Shown here piece by piece: positions 50,383 through 59,500 of a stretch of DNA of 59,500 nucleotides. The position numbers were made by a program, and so were the translations under genes. Source of the DNA: JBBROS01 sp964246015. Its GTDB lineage: Bacteria; Pseudomonadota; Alphaproteobacteria; Acetobacterales; Acetobacteraceae. Position 1 is the stretch's first letter. Each line of letters starts with the position of its first letter. The notes beneath the pieces were generated by a model that saw only the letters and a program-made list of their open reading frames with translations, did not search any database and had not been told where the DNA came from. The stretch is taken from assembly GCA_964246015.1 (NCBI GenBank), contig CAXTPG010000016.1, positions 1 to 59,500 of the forward strand, read 5' to 3'.

Positions 50383-51830
50383 CAGGTCGCCGTCCCGCCG
50401 ATGGTGAGGCCGGACATCTTGAGCGTGGGCTGGCCGACGCCGACGGGAACGCCCTGGCCGTTCTTGCCGCAGGTGCCGATGCCGGGGTCGAGGCCCGGGT
50501 CGTTGCCGACCATCTCGATCTTGAGCAGGGCGTCCGGGCCGTTGCCGATCAGGGTCGCGCCCTTGACCGGGGCGGTGACCCGGCCGTCCTCGATCAGGTA
50601 GGCCTCGCTGGCGGAGAAGACGAACTTGCCGGAGGTGATATCGACCTGGCCGCCGCCGAAGTTGACGGCATACAGGCCGCGCTTGACGGAGCGGATCATT
50701 TCCTCGGGTTCGGAGGCGCCGCCGAGCATGATGGTGTTGGTCATCCGGGGCATGGGGACGTGGGCGTAGCTTTGACGGCGACCGTTGCCGGTGGGGGCGA
50801 CGCCCATGAGGCGGGCGTTGAGCCGATCCTGAATGAAGCCGGTTAAGATTCCGTCTTCGATCATGGTCGTGCGGCCACTGGGCGTGCCCTCGTCGTCGAC
50901 GGTGATGCTGCCGCGGCGGTCGGGCATGGTGCCGTCATCGACGACGGTGACGCCCTTCGTCGCGATGCGCTGGCCCATGAGACCGGAGAAGGCGGAGGTC
51001 TTCTTGCGGTTGAAGTCGCCCTCCAGGCCGTGACCGATGGCTTCGTGCAGCAGGATGCCGGGCCAGCCCGGGCCGAGCACGACCGGGACCTCGCCGGCCG
51101 GCGCGGGGCGGCTGTCGAGGTTGAGCAGGGCCTGGCGCAGCGCCTCGTCCACCGCGGCGGTCATGAAGGCGTCGTCGATCATGCGATCGTAGCCGAAGCG
51201 GCCGCCGGCGCCGTGGCTGCCGCTCTCGCGCCGTCCGTCCTGCTCGACGACGACGGAGACGGAGAGGCGGACCAGGGGCCGCAGGTCGGCGACGCGGGTG
51301 CCGTCGGCGCGCATGACCTGGACGGCCTGCCACTCGCCGGACAGGGAGGCCATGACCTGCTTCACGCGCGGGTCGCGGCCGCGGGCGTAGGCGTCGATGC
51401 GCGACAGGGCGGCGGTGCGGTCGGCGAAGGCGGTGCCGATCAGGGGGTTGGCGTCGCTGTAGAGGCGCGTGTTGGTGGCCCGCGGCGGTGCGGCGGCTGT
51501 GCCGGAGCGGCCGGCGCGGACGGCGGAGACGGTCGCGGCGGCACGGGAGAGGGCTGCGGCCGATACCTCGCCGGCATGGGCGTAGCCGGCTTCCTCGCCC
51601 AGGACCGCGCGGAGGCCGAAGCCCATCTGCGTGTCGAAGCTGGCGCTGCGGATGCGGCCTTCCTCGAGGCTGAGGCTCTCGCTCTCGCGGTATTCGAGGA
51701 AGAGTTCGCCGTCATCCATGCCGGACAGGGCGCCGGCGACGATCGCGGCGGCGCCGTCACGGTCGAGCTGGGCGCCGGGGCGGTCGAAGAACAGGGCGTC
51801 GGTGGCCGCCAGGGGCGAGGGTGCGTTCAT
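50382..51830 (-). CDS. tldD: Metalloprotease TldD
   Basis: Cytoplasmic TldD/PmbA-type zinc protease subunit, 482 residues. The zinc-binding helix is LLHEAIGHGLEGDF, and downstream blocks include MIEDGILTGFIQDR, GTCGKNGQGVPVG and GVGQPTLKMSGLTIGG. Its partner TldE/PmbA is not in the window. TldD in alphaproteobacteria commonly neighbours cytochrome-oxidase assembly genes; here ctaA is nearby. Confidence 0.97.
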   Translation of the reverse strand: MNAPSPLAATDALFFDRPGAQLDRDGAAAIVAGALSGMDDGELFLEYRESESLSLEEGRIRSASFDTQMGFGLRAVLGEEAGYAHAGEVSAAALSRAAATVSAVRAGRSGTAAAPPRATNTRLYSDANPLIGTAFADRTAALSRIDAYARGRDPRVKQVMASLSGEWQAVQVMRADGTRVADLRPLVRLSVSVVVEQDGRRESGSHGAGGRFGYDRMIDDAFMTAAVDEALRQALLNLDSRPAPAGEVPVVLGPGWPGILLHEAIGHGLEGDFNRKKTSAFSGLMGQRIATKGVTVVDDGTMPDRRGSITVDDEGTPSGRTTMIEDGILTGFIQDRLNARLMGVAPTGNGRRQSYAHVPMPRMTNTIMLGGASEPEEMIRSVKRGLYAVNFGGGQVDITSGKFVFSASEAYLIEDGRVTAPVKGATLIGNGPDALLKIEMVGNDPGLDPGIGTCGKNGQGVPVGVGQPTLKMSGLTIGGTAT

Positions 51831-51861
51831 AATTTGATCCTGACGGGGCAGCGATGCCACA

Positions 51862-54561
51862 TCAAGTGGGTTCACGCGCCTCGTCTTGCAGCACCCGCTC
51901 GGCTGGAATGCGGAGGACCGCCGTCGTCCCCTGGCCCGGCGTGCTGCGTAGCGACAGCTCGCCGCCATGGGCGCGGACCAGGGTGCGGCTGATATAGAGG
52001 CCCAGCCCGGCGCCCGATGCGCGGCGGGCACCGTCCGGGTGCGCGCCGTCGAGCTTGGTGAACGGCTCGAACACGCGTTCGATCTCCGTCTCCGGGATTC
52101 CGATGCCGGTGTCCTGGACGGTGACCAGCAGGTCGCCGCTGGTCCATTCGCGTCGGGCGCTGAGGCTGACGCTGCCCATGGCGCCGGTGAAGCGGACGGC
52201 GTTGCTGACGAGGTGTCCGAGCGCCTGGCGGAGTCGCCGCTCGTCGCAGCGGATGTGCGGCAGCGTCTCGGGCAGATCGACGACGAGCGCGACTTCGGCG
52301 GCGGCGGCGGCGCTGTCGGACTGGCGGAGGCACTGGCGGACCAGGTGCTGGACGTCGACGCTGTCGTCGGCGAGGTCGAAGCGCCCGGCCTCGAGCCGGG
52401 CCACGTCGAGGATGCTGTCGATGAGGCCGAGAAGGCGGCGCGCGGCGTCGGACGCGGCGTGGGCGGCGCGTTGGACCGTTTCGGCGTCGACGCCCGGTGC
52501 GTCGAAGCCCTGGGCCGCGCGGCTGCGGGCGGTGGCGGCGTCGCGGGCCAGGATGGCGGTTTCGGCCAGGATGGCGTTGAGCGGGGAGCGCAGCTCGGTG
52601 CTCATGGAGGCGAGGAAGCGGGATTTCGCGGCGTTGGCCGATTCGGCGGCGGATTTGGCGAGGCGGAGGGCGTCCTCGGCCTCCCGGGTTTCGGTCACGT
52701 CGGTGTAGGTGGTGACGAAGCCGCCGTCTGGGGTCGGGTCGGAGCGGACTTCGAGCACGCGGCCGTGCCGGGTCAGCCGCTGGTCCTGGTGGGGGAGGGA
52801 GCGGTCCTGTTCCAGCAGCCAGCGGGCGCGGGTCTGGGCGGCCGGGCCGTCACCCAGGTTGCCGCGGTCCAGCGCGCTCTGGACCACGTCGGCGAGGGTG
52901 GTGCCGGGGACGAAGAGGTTGGGCGGGGCCGCCAGCAGGTCGGTGACGACCTGGTTCGCGGCGACGATGCGGGCGCCGGAGTCCCAGAGGACGATGCCGT
53001 GGCGGATGTTGGCCAGCATCGCGTCCATGCTGACGGCGCGGCGGCCCAGCTCGGCCTCGGCTTCCACGAGGGGGGTGACGTCGGTGACGACGCTGATGTG
53101 GCCGCCATCGGGCAGGGGGGCGGTGCGGATGTCGATGGTGCTGCCGTTCGGGCGTTGGCGCCTTCGGATCTGCGGACGGGAGTTGTCGAAGGCGCGCTGC
53201 TGCTGCGAGACCTCGCCGGGGTCGCCGGGGCCGTATTCGCCGGCGCGGGCGCGCTTCTCGATGACCTGGTCGACGGTGTCGCCAATGGAGATCGGGGCGC
53301 CCTGCATGATGTCGTTGTAGGCGGTGTTGACCAGGCGCAGGGCGCGGTCGGGGCCGTAGACGCTGACGCCGTGGGGGATGTGGCTGACGATGCTGGCCAT
53401 CAGCTCGGCCTTGCGGGAGAGCTCGGCCTGGGCCTCGATGAGGGTGGTGACGTCGATGACGACGCTGACGTGGCCGCCGTCGGGCAAGGGGGCGGTGCGG
53501 ACGTCGATGGTGCGGCCATCCGGGCGGCGGCGGCGGTGCATCTGCGGGACGGAGACGTCTCGGGAGAGCTGGGTTCGGATTTGGGCCTCGGGGTCGCCTT
53601 CGCCGTATTCGCCGGCCGCGGCGCGGCGGCGGACCAGATCGTCCTGCGAGTCGCCGACCGCGAGCGGGGCGCCTTCCATGATCCGGTGATAGGCATCATT
53701 CACCATCGTCACCCGCCGGTCCGCGCCGAAGACGGCGATGCCGTGCGGGACGTGGTGCAGGATGCTGTCGAGCAGGCCGGCCCGGCGCAGCGCGTCGTCC
53801 TCGGCCCGCACCAGGGGAGACACGTCGGCCACCGTGAGGGTCCAGCCGCCGTCGGGCAGCGGGTCCGATTGCACGTCGATCGTCGTGCCGTTGGCGCGGG
53901 TGCGGCGGAAGCCGGAGGGCCGGGTGCGGTCGAGGCTTTTCTGGCCGGCGAGGAAGAGGTCGCCCTCGAGGCCCGGGTAGTCGTCGCGGGCGTGCAGGGC
54001 GTTCAGCAGGTCGTCGAACGATGCGCCGGGCTGCATGCCGGGGGCGGGGAGGCCGACGAGTTCGGCGAAGCAGCGGTTGTGCAGGCCGAGCGTGCGATTG
54101 GGCGCGAAGACCGCGAGCCCGATGCGGAGGTTGGCGAGGGCGAGGTGGACGCGGGAGACGGCGCGCTCGGCCTCGTCGCGCATGGCGACGATGGACGAGG
54201 TGTCGATGACGCAGACCAGCAGGCCGCGGTTCGGCAGGGTGACGTAGTGGGATTCGAACGTGCGGCCGTCGGGGTGGCGGCGGCGGATGCGGCGGCGCTC
54301 GGTCGTGTCGAGGTTCACGATCTCGCTGGCCTGGGCCTCGGGGTCGCCGGGGCCAAAGATGCCGCGGTAGGCGACCATGCGGGCGTTGGCGGCGAGGGCG
54401 GAGCCCGGGCGGAAGGCGCCCTGGGGCAGGCCGAGGATGTCGAGGAGGGCGGCGTTGGACGTGACCAGGATGCGGTTCTCGTCGTAGATCGCCAGGCCGA
54501 CGGGCAGCGCCTCCAGGATGGCGGTGCCGTCGATCATGTTGCTGATCACGACGGCGTTCAT
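51862..54561 (-). CDS. Multi-PAS sensor kinase with Thr replacing the acceptor His
   Basis: An 899-residue soluble protein with about five PAS domains in tandem (roughly 15-130, 140-255, 265-390, 395-510, 520-640). They share repeated elements such as RRRPDGRTIDVRTAPLPDGG. A HisKA-like dimerisation region (about 645-760) reads FLASMSTELRSPLNAILAET; Thr655 (codon ACC, 52597-52599) stands where the phospho-acceptor His is expected. The ATPase domain (about 785-890) is complete: N box HLVSNAVRF, G1 DTGIGIPE, F box FEPFT, G2 GAGLGLYISR. It has no membrane helix or receiver domain. Coupled to ctaA by ATGA. By sequence it cannot autophosphorylate in the usual way. Confidence 0.93.
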   Translation of the reverse strand: MNAVVISNMIDGTAILEALPVGLAIYDENRILVTSNAALLDILGLPQGAFRPGSALAANARMVAYRGIFGPGDPEAQASEIVNLDTTERRRIRRRHPDGRTFESHYVTLPNRGLLVCVIDTSSIVAMRDEAERAVSRVHLALANLRIGLAVFAPNRTLGLHNRCFAELVGLPAPGMQPGASFDDLLNALHARDDYPGLEGDLFLAGQKSLDRTRPSGFRRTRANGTTIDVQSDPLPDGGWTLTVADVSPLVRAEDDALRRAGLLDSILHHVPHGIAVFGADRRVTMVNDAYHRIMEGAPLAVGDSQDDLVRRRAAAGEYGEGDPEAQIRTQLSRDVSVPQMHRRRRPDGRTIDVRTAPLPDGGHVSVVIDVTTLIEAQAELSRKAELMASIVSHIPHGVSVYGPDRALRLVNTAYNDIMQGAPISIGDTVDQVIEKRARAGEYGPGDPGEVSQQQRAFDNSRPQIRRRQRPNGSTIDIRTAPLPDGGHISVVTDVTPLVEAEAELGRRAVSMDAMLANIRHGIVLWDSGARIVAANQVVTDLLAAPPNLFVPGTTLADVVQSALDRGNLGDGPAAQTRARWLLEQDRSLPHQDQRLTRHGRVLEVRSDPTPDGGFVTTYTDVTETREAEDALRLAKSAAESANAAKSRFLASMSTELRSPLNAILAETAILARDAATARSRAAQGFDAPGVDAETVQRAAHAASDAARRLLGLIDSILDVARLEAGRFDLADDSVDVQHLVRQCLRQSDSAAAAAEVALVVDLPETLPHIRCDERRLRQALGHLVSNAVRFTGAMGSVSLSARREWTSGDLLVTVQDTGIGIPETEIERVFEPFTKLDGAHPDGARRASGAGLGLYISRTLVRAHGGELSLRSTPGQGTTAVLRIPAERVLQDEAREPT

Positions 54562-55637
54562 TCGGGGCGGCTTGCGCGGGGACGGCTGCCGGTTTGGTGG
54601 AGCAGGACGAGCGTTGCCGTAAGAAGCAGCACGGCCATGGCCTGGTGCGCGGTGCCGAGGGAGAGCGGGACCGCCCAGAGCAGGGTCGCGACGCCGAGCG
54701 CGTATTGCAGGAGCACGGCGAGCCCCAGCGCCAGGACGGCGGCGCGCGTGGCGCCGCGCGCGGTGCGCAGGCCGACGAGGACGGTCGCGGCCACGAACAT
54801 CGCCGTCACTGTGGCCAGGAGGCGATGGTTGAATTGCACGGCGGCGACATTCTCGAACCAATTGAGGATCAGGGGCCGCATCATTCCATAGCCGTCCGGC
54901 ACGATGCGTCCATCCATGAACGGAAATGAATTGTAGGTCAGCCCGGCTTTCAGTCCGGCCACGAACCCGCCCGCCACCATCGTGAGCGCGACGAGGCACG
55001 CAGAGGCGGTGGCCATTCGGCGCAGCAGCCGGTGCGGCGCCGGCTGGCGCGGGGCCAGCAGACCGAGCGCCGTCCACAACAGGGCGGCGTAGAGCAGGAC
55101 CGCGAGGGAGAGGTGGGCGACCAGGCGATAGGGGGAGACGGCGATCCGGTCCGCCTCGAAGCCGCTGGCGACCATGATCCAGCCAACGAAGCCCTGCAGG
55201 CCGCCCAGCGCGAGCAGGAAGAGCAAGCGCAGCCCGAGCTTCAGGCCGATCCGTCCGCGAAGCGCGAACCAGGCCAGCGGGACCAGGAAGGCCACGCCCA
55301 TCAGCCGGCCCCAGGCGCGGTGCGCCCATTCGAGCCAGAAGATGCCCTTGAAGCCTTCCAGGCCGAAGCCCTGGTTCACGAGGCCATACTGGGGGATCTG
55401 CCGATACAGGGCGTAGAGACGATCCCACTCGGCGGCCGAGAGCGGAGGGAGAGCGCCCATGATCGGCGCCCACTCCATGATCGACAGGCCCGAACCGGTG
55501 AGGCGCGTGGCGCCGCCGAGGGTGACCATGACGAGCACCATGCCGCACAGGCCGAACAGCCAGAACGCGACCGGACGGCTGCCCTGGGCGGGGCGGAGCG
55601 CGGTGTGCGGCGGGGGGACGTGAGGGTCGAATGGCAT
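54558..55637 (-). CDS. ctaA: Heme A synthase, COX15 type
   Basis: Converts heme O to heme A for cytochrome aa3 oxidase, in the inner membrane. 359 residues, eight helices. TRLTGSGLSIMEWAPIMGAL and WLEWAHRAWGRLMGVAFLVP carry the conserved substrate and heme ligands; VQFNHRLLATVTAM and LGTAHQAMAVLLL supply further heme histidines. ATG 55637 gives the normal length. First gene of an operon with the PAS kinase, tldD and an SGNH hydrolase. Confidence 0.95.
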   Translation of the reverse strand: MPFDPHVPPPHTALRPAQGSRPVAFWLFGLCGMVLVMVTLGGATRLTGSGLSIMEWAPIMGALPPLSAAEWDRLYALYRQIPQYGLVNQGFGLEGFKGIFWLEWAHRAWGRLMGVAFLVPLAWFALRGRIGLKLGLRLLFLLALGGLQGFVGWIMVASGFEADRIAVSPYRLVAHLSLAVLLYAALLWTALGLLAPRQPAPHRLLRRMATASACLVALTMVAGGFVAGLKAGLTYNSFPFMDGRIVPDGYGMMRPLILNWFENVAAVQFNHRLLATVTAMFVAATVLVGLRTARGATRAAVLALGLAVLLQYALGVATLLWAVPLSLGTAHQAMAVLLLTATLVLLHQTGSRPRASRPE

Positions 55638-55728
55638 GGTGCGTGACCTTAGACCGGCGACTGGGGGTGAGTTAAGCCTTTCGCGCACTCTTGCGAGCAG
55701 CGCGGGCCGGGTGCTACCGCCCCCAGCG

Positions 55729-56436
55729 ATGCCGCACCCCCCCCTGTTGTCCATCGTCGTGCCGGTTCGCAACGAAGGACCCAATATCGTGCCGTTGGTG
55801 GCCGAGATCCGGGCAGCTTTGGCCGATGTCGAACACGAAATCGTGTACGTCGACGATGGGAGCGGCGACGATACCGCGTTGCAGATCGGGGCGGCGGGGG
55901 TCGTCATGCGGCGGCACCGGGTGAGCTGCGGGCAGAGTGCGGCGATCGTCACCGGGGTCCGGGCGGCGCGGGGGGACTGGATCGCGACCCTGGACGGGGA
56001 TGGGCAGAACGACCCGGCGGATATCCCGGCGCTGCTGGTGCGGGCGCTGGGCGATGGCGGGGCCGGGCCGCTGCTGGTCGCGGGGCACCGGACCCGGCGG
56101 CGGGACGGGTTCACGAAGCGGCTGTCGTCGCGGATCGCCAACCGGGTGCGGGCCGCGCTGCTGCATGACGCGACGCCGGATACCGGGTGCGGGCTGAAGC
56201 TGTTCCGGCGGCAGGCGTTCCTGGAGCTGCCGCACTTCGACCACATGCACCGATACCTTCCGGCGCTGTTCATCCGGGCGGGGGGGCGGGTCGTGTCCGT
56301 GCCGGTCAATCATCGGCCGCGGACGCGCGGCGTGTCCAATTACGGGACGCTGGACCGGCTCTGGGTGGGGTTGTTCGACCTTGTGGGGGTCTACTGGCTG
56401 CAGCGGCGGTGGCGTCGGCCGGAGATCGAGCCATGA
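55729..56436 (+). CDS. Glycosyltransferase family 2 (polyprenol-phosphate sugar transferase-like)
   Basis: A 235-residue GT2 enzyme of the dolichol-phosphate-mannose synthase group. LLSIVVPVRNEGPNIVPLVA opens the fold, HEIVYVDDGSGDDTA and IATLDGDGQNDPADIP contain the nucleotide and metal sites, and RGVSNYGTLDRLWVGLFDLV is a family signature. Without extra transmembrane segments, it probably loads a sugar on a lipid carrier. Divergent from ctaA; overlaps the next gene (ATGA). Confidence 0.94.
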   Translation: MPHPPLLSIVVPVRNEGPNIVPLVAEIRAALADVEHEIVYVDDGSGDDTALQIGAAGVVMRRHRVSCGQSAAIVTGVRAARGDWIATLDGDGQNDPADIPALLVRALGDGGAGPLLVAGHRTRRRDGFTKRLSSRIANRVRAALLHDATPDTGCGLKLFRRQAFLELPHFDHMHRYLPALFIRAGGRVVSVPVNHRPRTRGVSNYGTLDRLWVGLFDLVGVYWLQRRWRRPEIEP

Positions 56437-57077
56437 GGCGTTTCGCCGCGCTGTGCTGGAAGCCGGCGCTGCTGCTGGCCGGGTTGGGGGTTGCGGGGCT
56501 GGGGCTGCGGGAGCTGGGGGTGGATGCGCGGGGGACGATGGACGCGGCCGGGCGGCATGGCCCGGCGTGGTTCGTCGTGCTGGGCGCGCTGGCCTGTGCG
56601 GTGGGCGTGCCGCGGCAGTTGGTCGCGGTGGCGGGGGGGTATTCGTTCGGGTTCTGGCCGGGCGTCGGGCTGGCGCTGATCGCGGAGGGGCTGGGGTGCG
56701 CGATCGACTTCCTGTGGGCGCGGCTGCTGGGGCGGCGGGCGGCGGCGGCGTTCCTGGAGCGGCGGGAGGGGGGGCGGCTGGATCGTCTGGACCGGTTCCT
56801 GTCGGGGCGGGCATTCACGGCGACGTTGACGCTGCGGCTGCTGCCGGTGGGCAGCAACATCGTGCTGAACCTGCTGGCGGGGATTTCCGGCGTGGCGTTC
56901 GGGCCGTTCCTGGCGGCTTCGGTGCTGGGGTATGTGCCGCAGACGGTGGTGTTCGCGCTGGTCGGGGGCGGGGCGAGCGTTTCGGACGGGGTTCAACTGG
57001 GGCTGGCCGCCGGGTTGCTGGCGCTTTCGGTCGCGCTGGGTTTGGCGCTGCTGCGCCGGCGGCCCGCGATGGGTTGA
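56433..57077 (+). CDS. TVP38/TMEM64-family membrane protein
   Basis: A 214-residue inner-membrane protein with about five hydrophobic stretches. VPRQLVAVAGGYSFGFWPG, LRLLPVGSNIVLNLLAGISG and VLGYVPQTVVFALVGGG correspond to the TVP38/SNARE-associated (DedA-like) core motifs. It is coupled to the upstream GT2, which suggests lipid or lipid-linked sugar handling; the exact role is unknown. Confidence 0.92.
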   Translation: MRRFAALCWKPALLLAGLGVAGLGLRELGVDARGTMDAAGRHGPAWFVVLGALACAVGVPRQLVAVAGGYSFGFWPGVGLALIAEGLGCAIDFLWARLLGRRAAAAFLERREGGRLDRLDRFLSGRAFTATLTLRLLPVGSNIVLNLLAGISGVAFGPFLAASVLGYVPQTVVFALVGGGASVSDGVQLGLAAGLLALSVALGLALLRRRPAMG

Positions 57078-57095
57078 GGTGTGCGGGTTGAAACG

Positions 57096-57353
57096 TCAGA
57101 GCAGGGTCATCAGGTGTGGTGCGCGGAGGCGGGCCGGCTGGATGGTCGGGGCGCTGGCGACGCGGATGGAGTGGAGCTTGCCTTCGATCTCCTTGCTCCA
57201 GAAGTCGAGGAATCGGCGGAGCTGAGGGAAGCGGGGCGCCAGGTCGAGGTCCTGCCAGATGTAGGTCTGGAGCAGGCCGGGATGGTCCGGCAGGTGGTAC
57301 AGGATTTCGGCCGTGGTGAGGCGGTAGTCCTTCAGCTGCAAGGCGATGGTCAT
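57096..57353 (-). CDS. usg: Usg family protein
   Basis: An 85-residue protein. LKDYRLTTAEILYHLPDHPG, LLQTYIWQDLDLAPRFPQLR and FLDFWSKEIEGKLHSIRVA match the small Usg family that in Caulobacter lies in the trpF-trpB-trpA operon. Function unknown. GAGGAG on the minus strand precedes the ATG. Here it is next to groESL and about 33 kb from trpBA, so the operon link is broken. Confidence 0.92.
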   Translation of the reverse strand: MTIALQLKDYRLTTAEILYHLPDHPGLLQTYIWQDLDLAPRFPQLRRFLDFWSKEIEGKLHSIRVASAPTIQPARLRAPHLMTLL

Positions 57354-57460
57354 TCCCGGTGATCTCCTCGTCGTGTCTCCGTTCCGCGTCGGTTGACGCT
57401 CGCGGATTGTGCGGGTGCGAATGTGACGAAGTGAAGAAGAAACGCTGTGAGTTCAGCAGT

Positions 57461-57487
57461 TTGGCACTCTCGGTGTTAGAGTGCTGC
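57461..57487. promoter_or_regulatory. CIRCE element 1 (HrcA operator)
   Basis: TTGGCACTC (57461-57469), 9-base spacer, GAGTGCTGC (57479-57487), a close match to the CIRCE consensus TTAGCACTC-N9-GAGTGCTAA. It lies upstream of the predicted groE promoter. HrcA is expected to bind here and repress at normal temperature. Confidence 0.92.
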
Positions 57488-57494
57488 TTCTTGA

Positions 57495-57522
57495 TTGACA
57501 GGGCGGTGTGGAAGCCCTAGAT
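57495..57522 (+). promoter_or_regulatory. Predicted groESL promoter
   Basis: TTGACA (57495-57500), 16-base spacer, CTAGAT (57517-57522). The -35 is perfect and the -10 fits four of six consensus bases. It lies between the two CIRCE elements. A sigma-32 type promoter overlapping the same region cannot be excluded. Confidence 0.6.
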
Positions 57523-57525
57523 CGC

Positions 57526-57552
57526 CTGGCACTCTCCGACCGAGAGTGCCAA
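57526..57552. promoter_or_regulatory. CIRCE element 2 (HrcA operator)
   Basis: CTGGCACTC (57526-57534), 9-base spacer TCCGACCGA, GAGTGCCAA (57544-57552), a second CIRCE, between the -10 box and groES, probably within the 5' untranslated mRNA. Its 65-base offset from element 1 is about six helical turns, so both operators face the same side. Confidence 0.92.
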
Positions 57553-57600
57553 CAATTCCCAGCGGCCCCGATCTTGGGGCCATCCGTATGGAGTGTCCGC

Positions 57601-57912
57601 ATGAAGTTCCGTCCGCTGCATGACCGCATCGTGGTCAAGCGCATCACCGCCGAGGAGAAGACTGCCGGCGGGATCATCATCCCCGACACCGCCAAGGAGA
57701 AGCCGATGGAGGGCGAGGTCGTCGCCGTCGGTCCGGGTGCTCGCAACGAGCAGGGCGCGATCGTGGCTCTGGACGTCAAGGCCGGCGACCGGGTGCTGTT
57801 CGGCAAGTGGTCGGGCACCGAGGTCAAGCTGGATGGCGAGGAGCTCCTGATCATGAAGGAGAGCGACATCATGGGCGTGATCGAAGGCCAGCCGCTGGCG
57901 AAGGCCGCCTGA
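57601..57912 (+). CDS. groES: Co-chaperonin GroES
   Basis: Heptameric lid of the GroEL folding chamber. 103 residues. KFRPLHDRIVVKRITAEEKT opens the barrel, TAGGIIIPDTAKEKP is the mobile loop with its Ile-rich tip, and VLFGKWSGTEVKLDGEELLI ends it. GGAG (57590-57593) lies seven bases upstream of the ATG. Codons mostly end in C and avoid CGG/GGG, unlike most of the window, as expected for a highly expressed gene. Confidence 0.98.
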   Translation: MKFRPLHDRIVVKRITAEEKTAGGIIIPDTAKEKPMEGEVVAVGPGARNEQGAIVALDVKAGDRVLFGKWSGTEVKLDGEELLIMKESDIMGVIEGQPLAKAA

Positions 57913-57959
57913 TCCACTCCGCCTCGTGATCCCAATCAACGATACAAGGATATAGAGAC

Positions 57960-59500
<1,541 letters not shown>

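Overview
The window is about 70% G+C, and nearly every base is coding. Genes are packed with ATGA, GTGA or TGATG stop/start overlaps. The trpB-trpA-accD-folC order, the divergent fabI/pdxH pair, a Usg protein, ubiA, COX15-type heme A synthase and CIRCE-controlled groESL all point to an alphaproteobacterium. The family is probably Acetobacteraceae or another Rhodospirillales group; that placement is inferred from gene content, not from a marker phylogeny. No rRNA, CRISPR array, phage or insertion sequence was seen. One tRNA (Phe) is present.

Layout. 1-1.7 kb: the 3' end of a sensor histidine kinase and an orphan family-3 solute-binding protein. 1.8-8.9 kb: a sugar-uptake operon on the minus strand (family-1 binding protein, two permeases, an unknown predicted toroid protein, a beta-glucuronidase-like GH2 enzyme), with a divergent LacI-type repressor and a candidate operator between them. 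No transport ATPase is encoded there. 9.0-17.3 kb: a plus-strand operon of ten translationally linked genes. It holds a PotD/A/B/C-type transporter, three consecutive ureohydrolase-fold proteins that have lost their metal ligands, one ureohydrolase with all ligands, an IclR regulator and an unknown protein. This is the most unusual part of the window. 17.3-19.8 kb: a small secreted protein, a LysR regulator, tRNA-Phe, a GNAT and a cupin.

19.8-32.4 kb is mostly core metabolism: folC, accD, trpA, trpB, corA, an 898-residue RTX-like subtilisin, a VOC protein, a hypothetical protein, aroC, fabI and pdxH. 32.4-36.4 kb: an APH/P-loop kinase fusion, a universal stress protein, a MarR-pirin pair with a candidate palindromic operator, and an Arg/Asp/Gln-rich secreted protein. 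36.5-44.4 kb: a surface-polysaccharide group made of a GT2, a 1167-residue methyltransferase/coiled-coil/GT2/GT4 fusion, a methyltransferase and a GT-C-like membrane protein, plus a 46-codon gene.

44.4-59.5 kb: a methyltransferase and ubiA, gshA, a BTAD/TolB/TPR regulator, an operon of ctaA, a multi-PAS kinase whose acceptor histidine is replaced by threonine, tldD and an SGNH hydrolase, then a GT2 and a TVP38 membrane protein, usg, and groES-groEL with two CIRCE operators flanking the promoter. groEL runs off the right edge.
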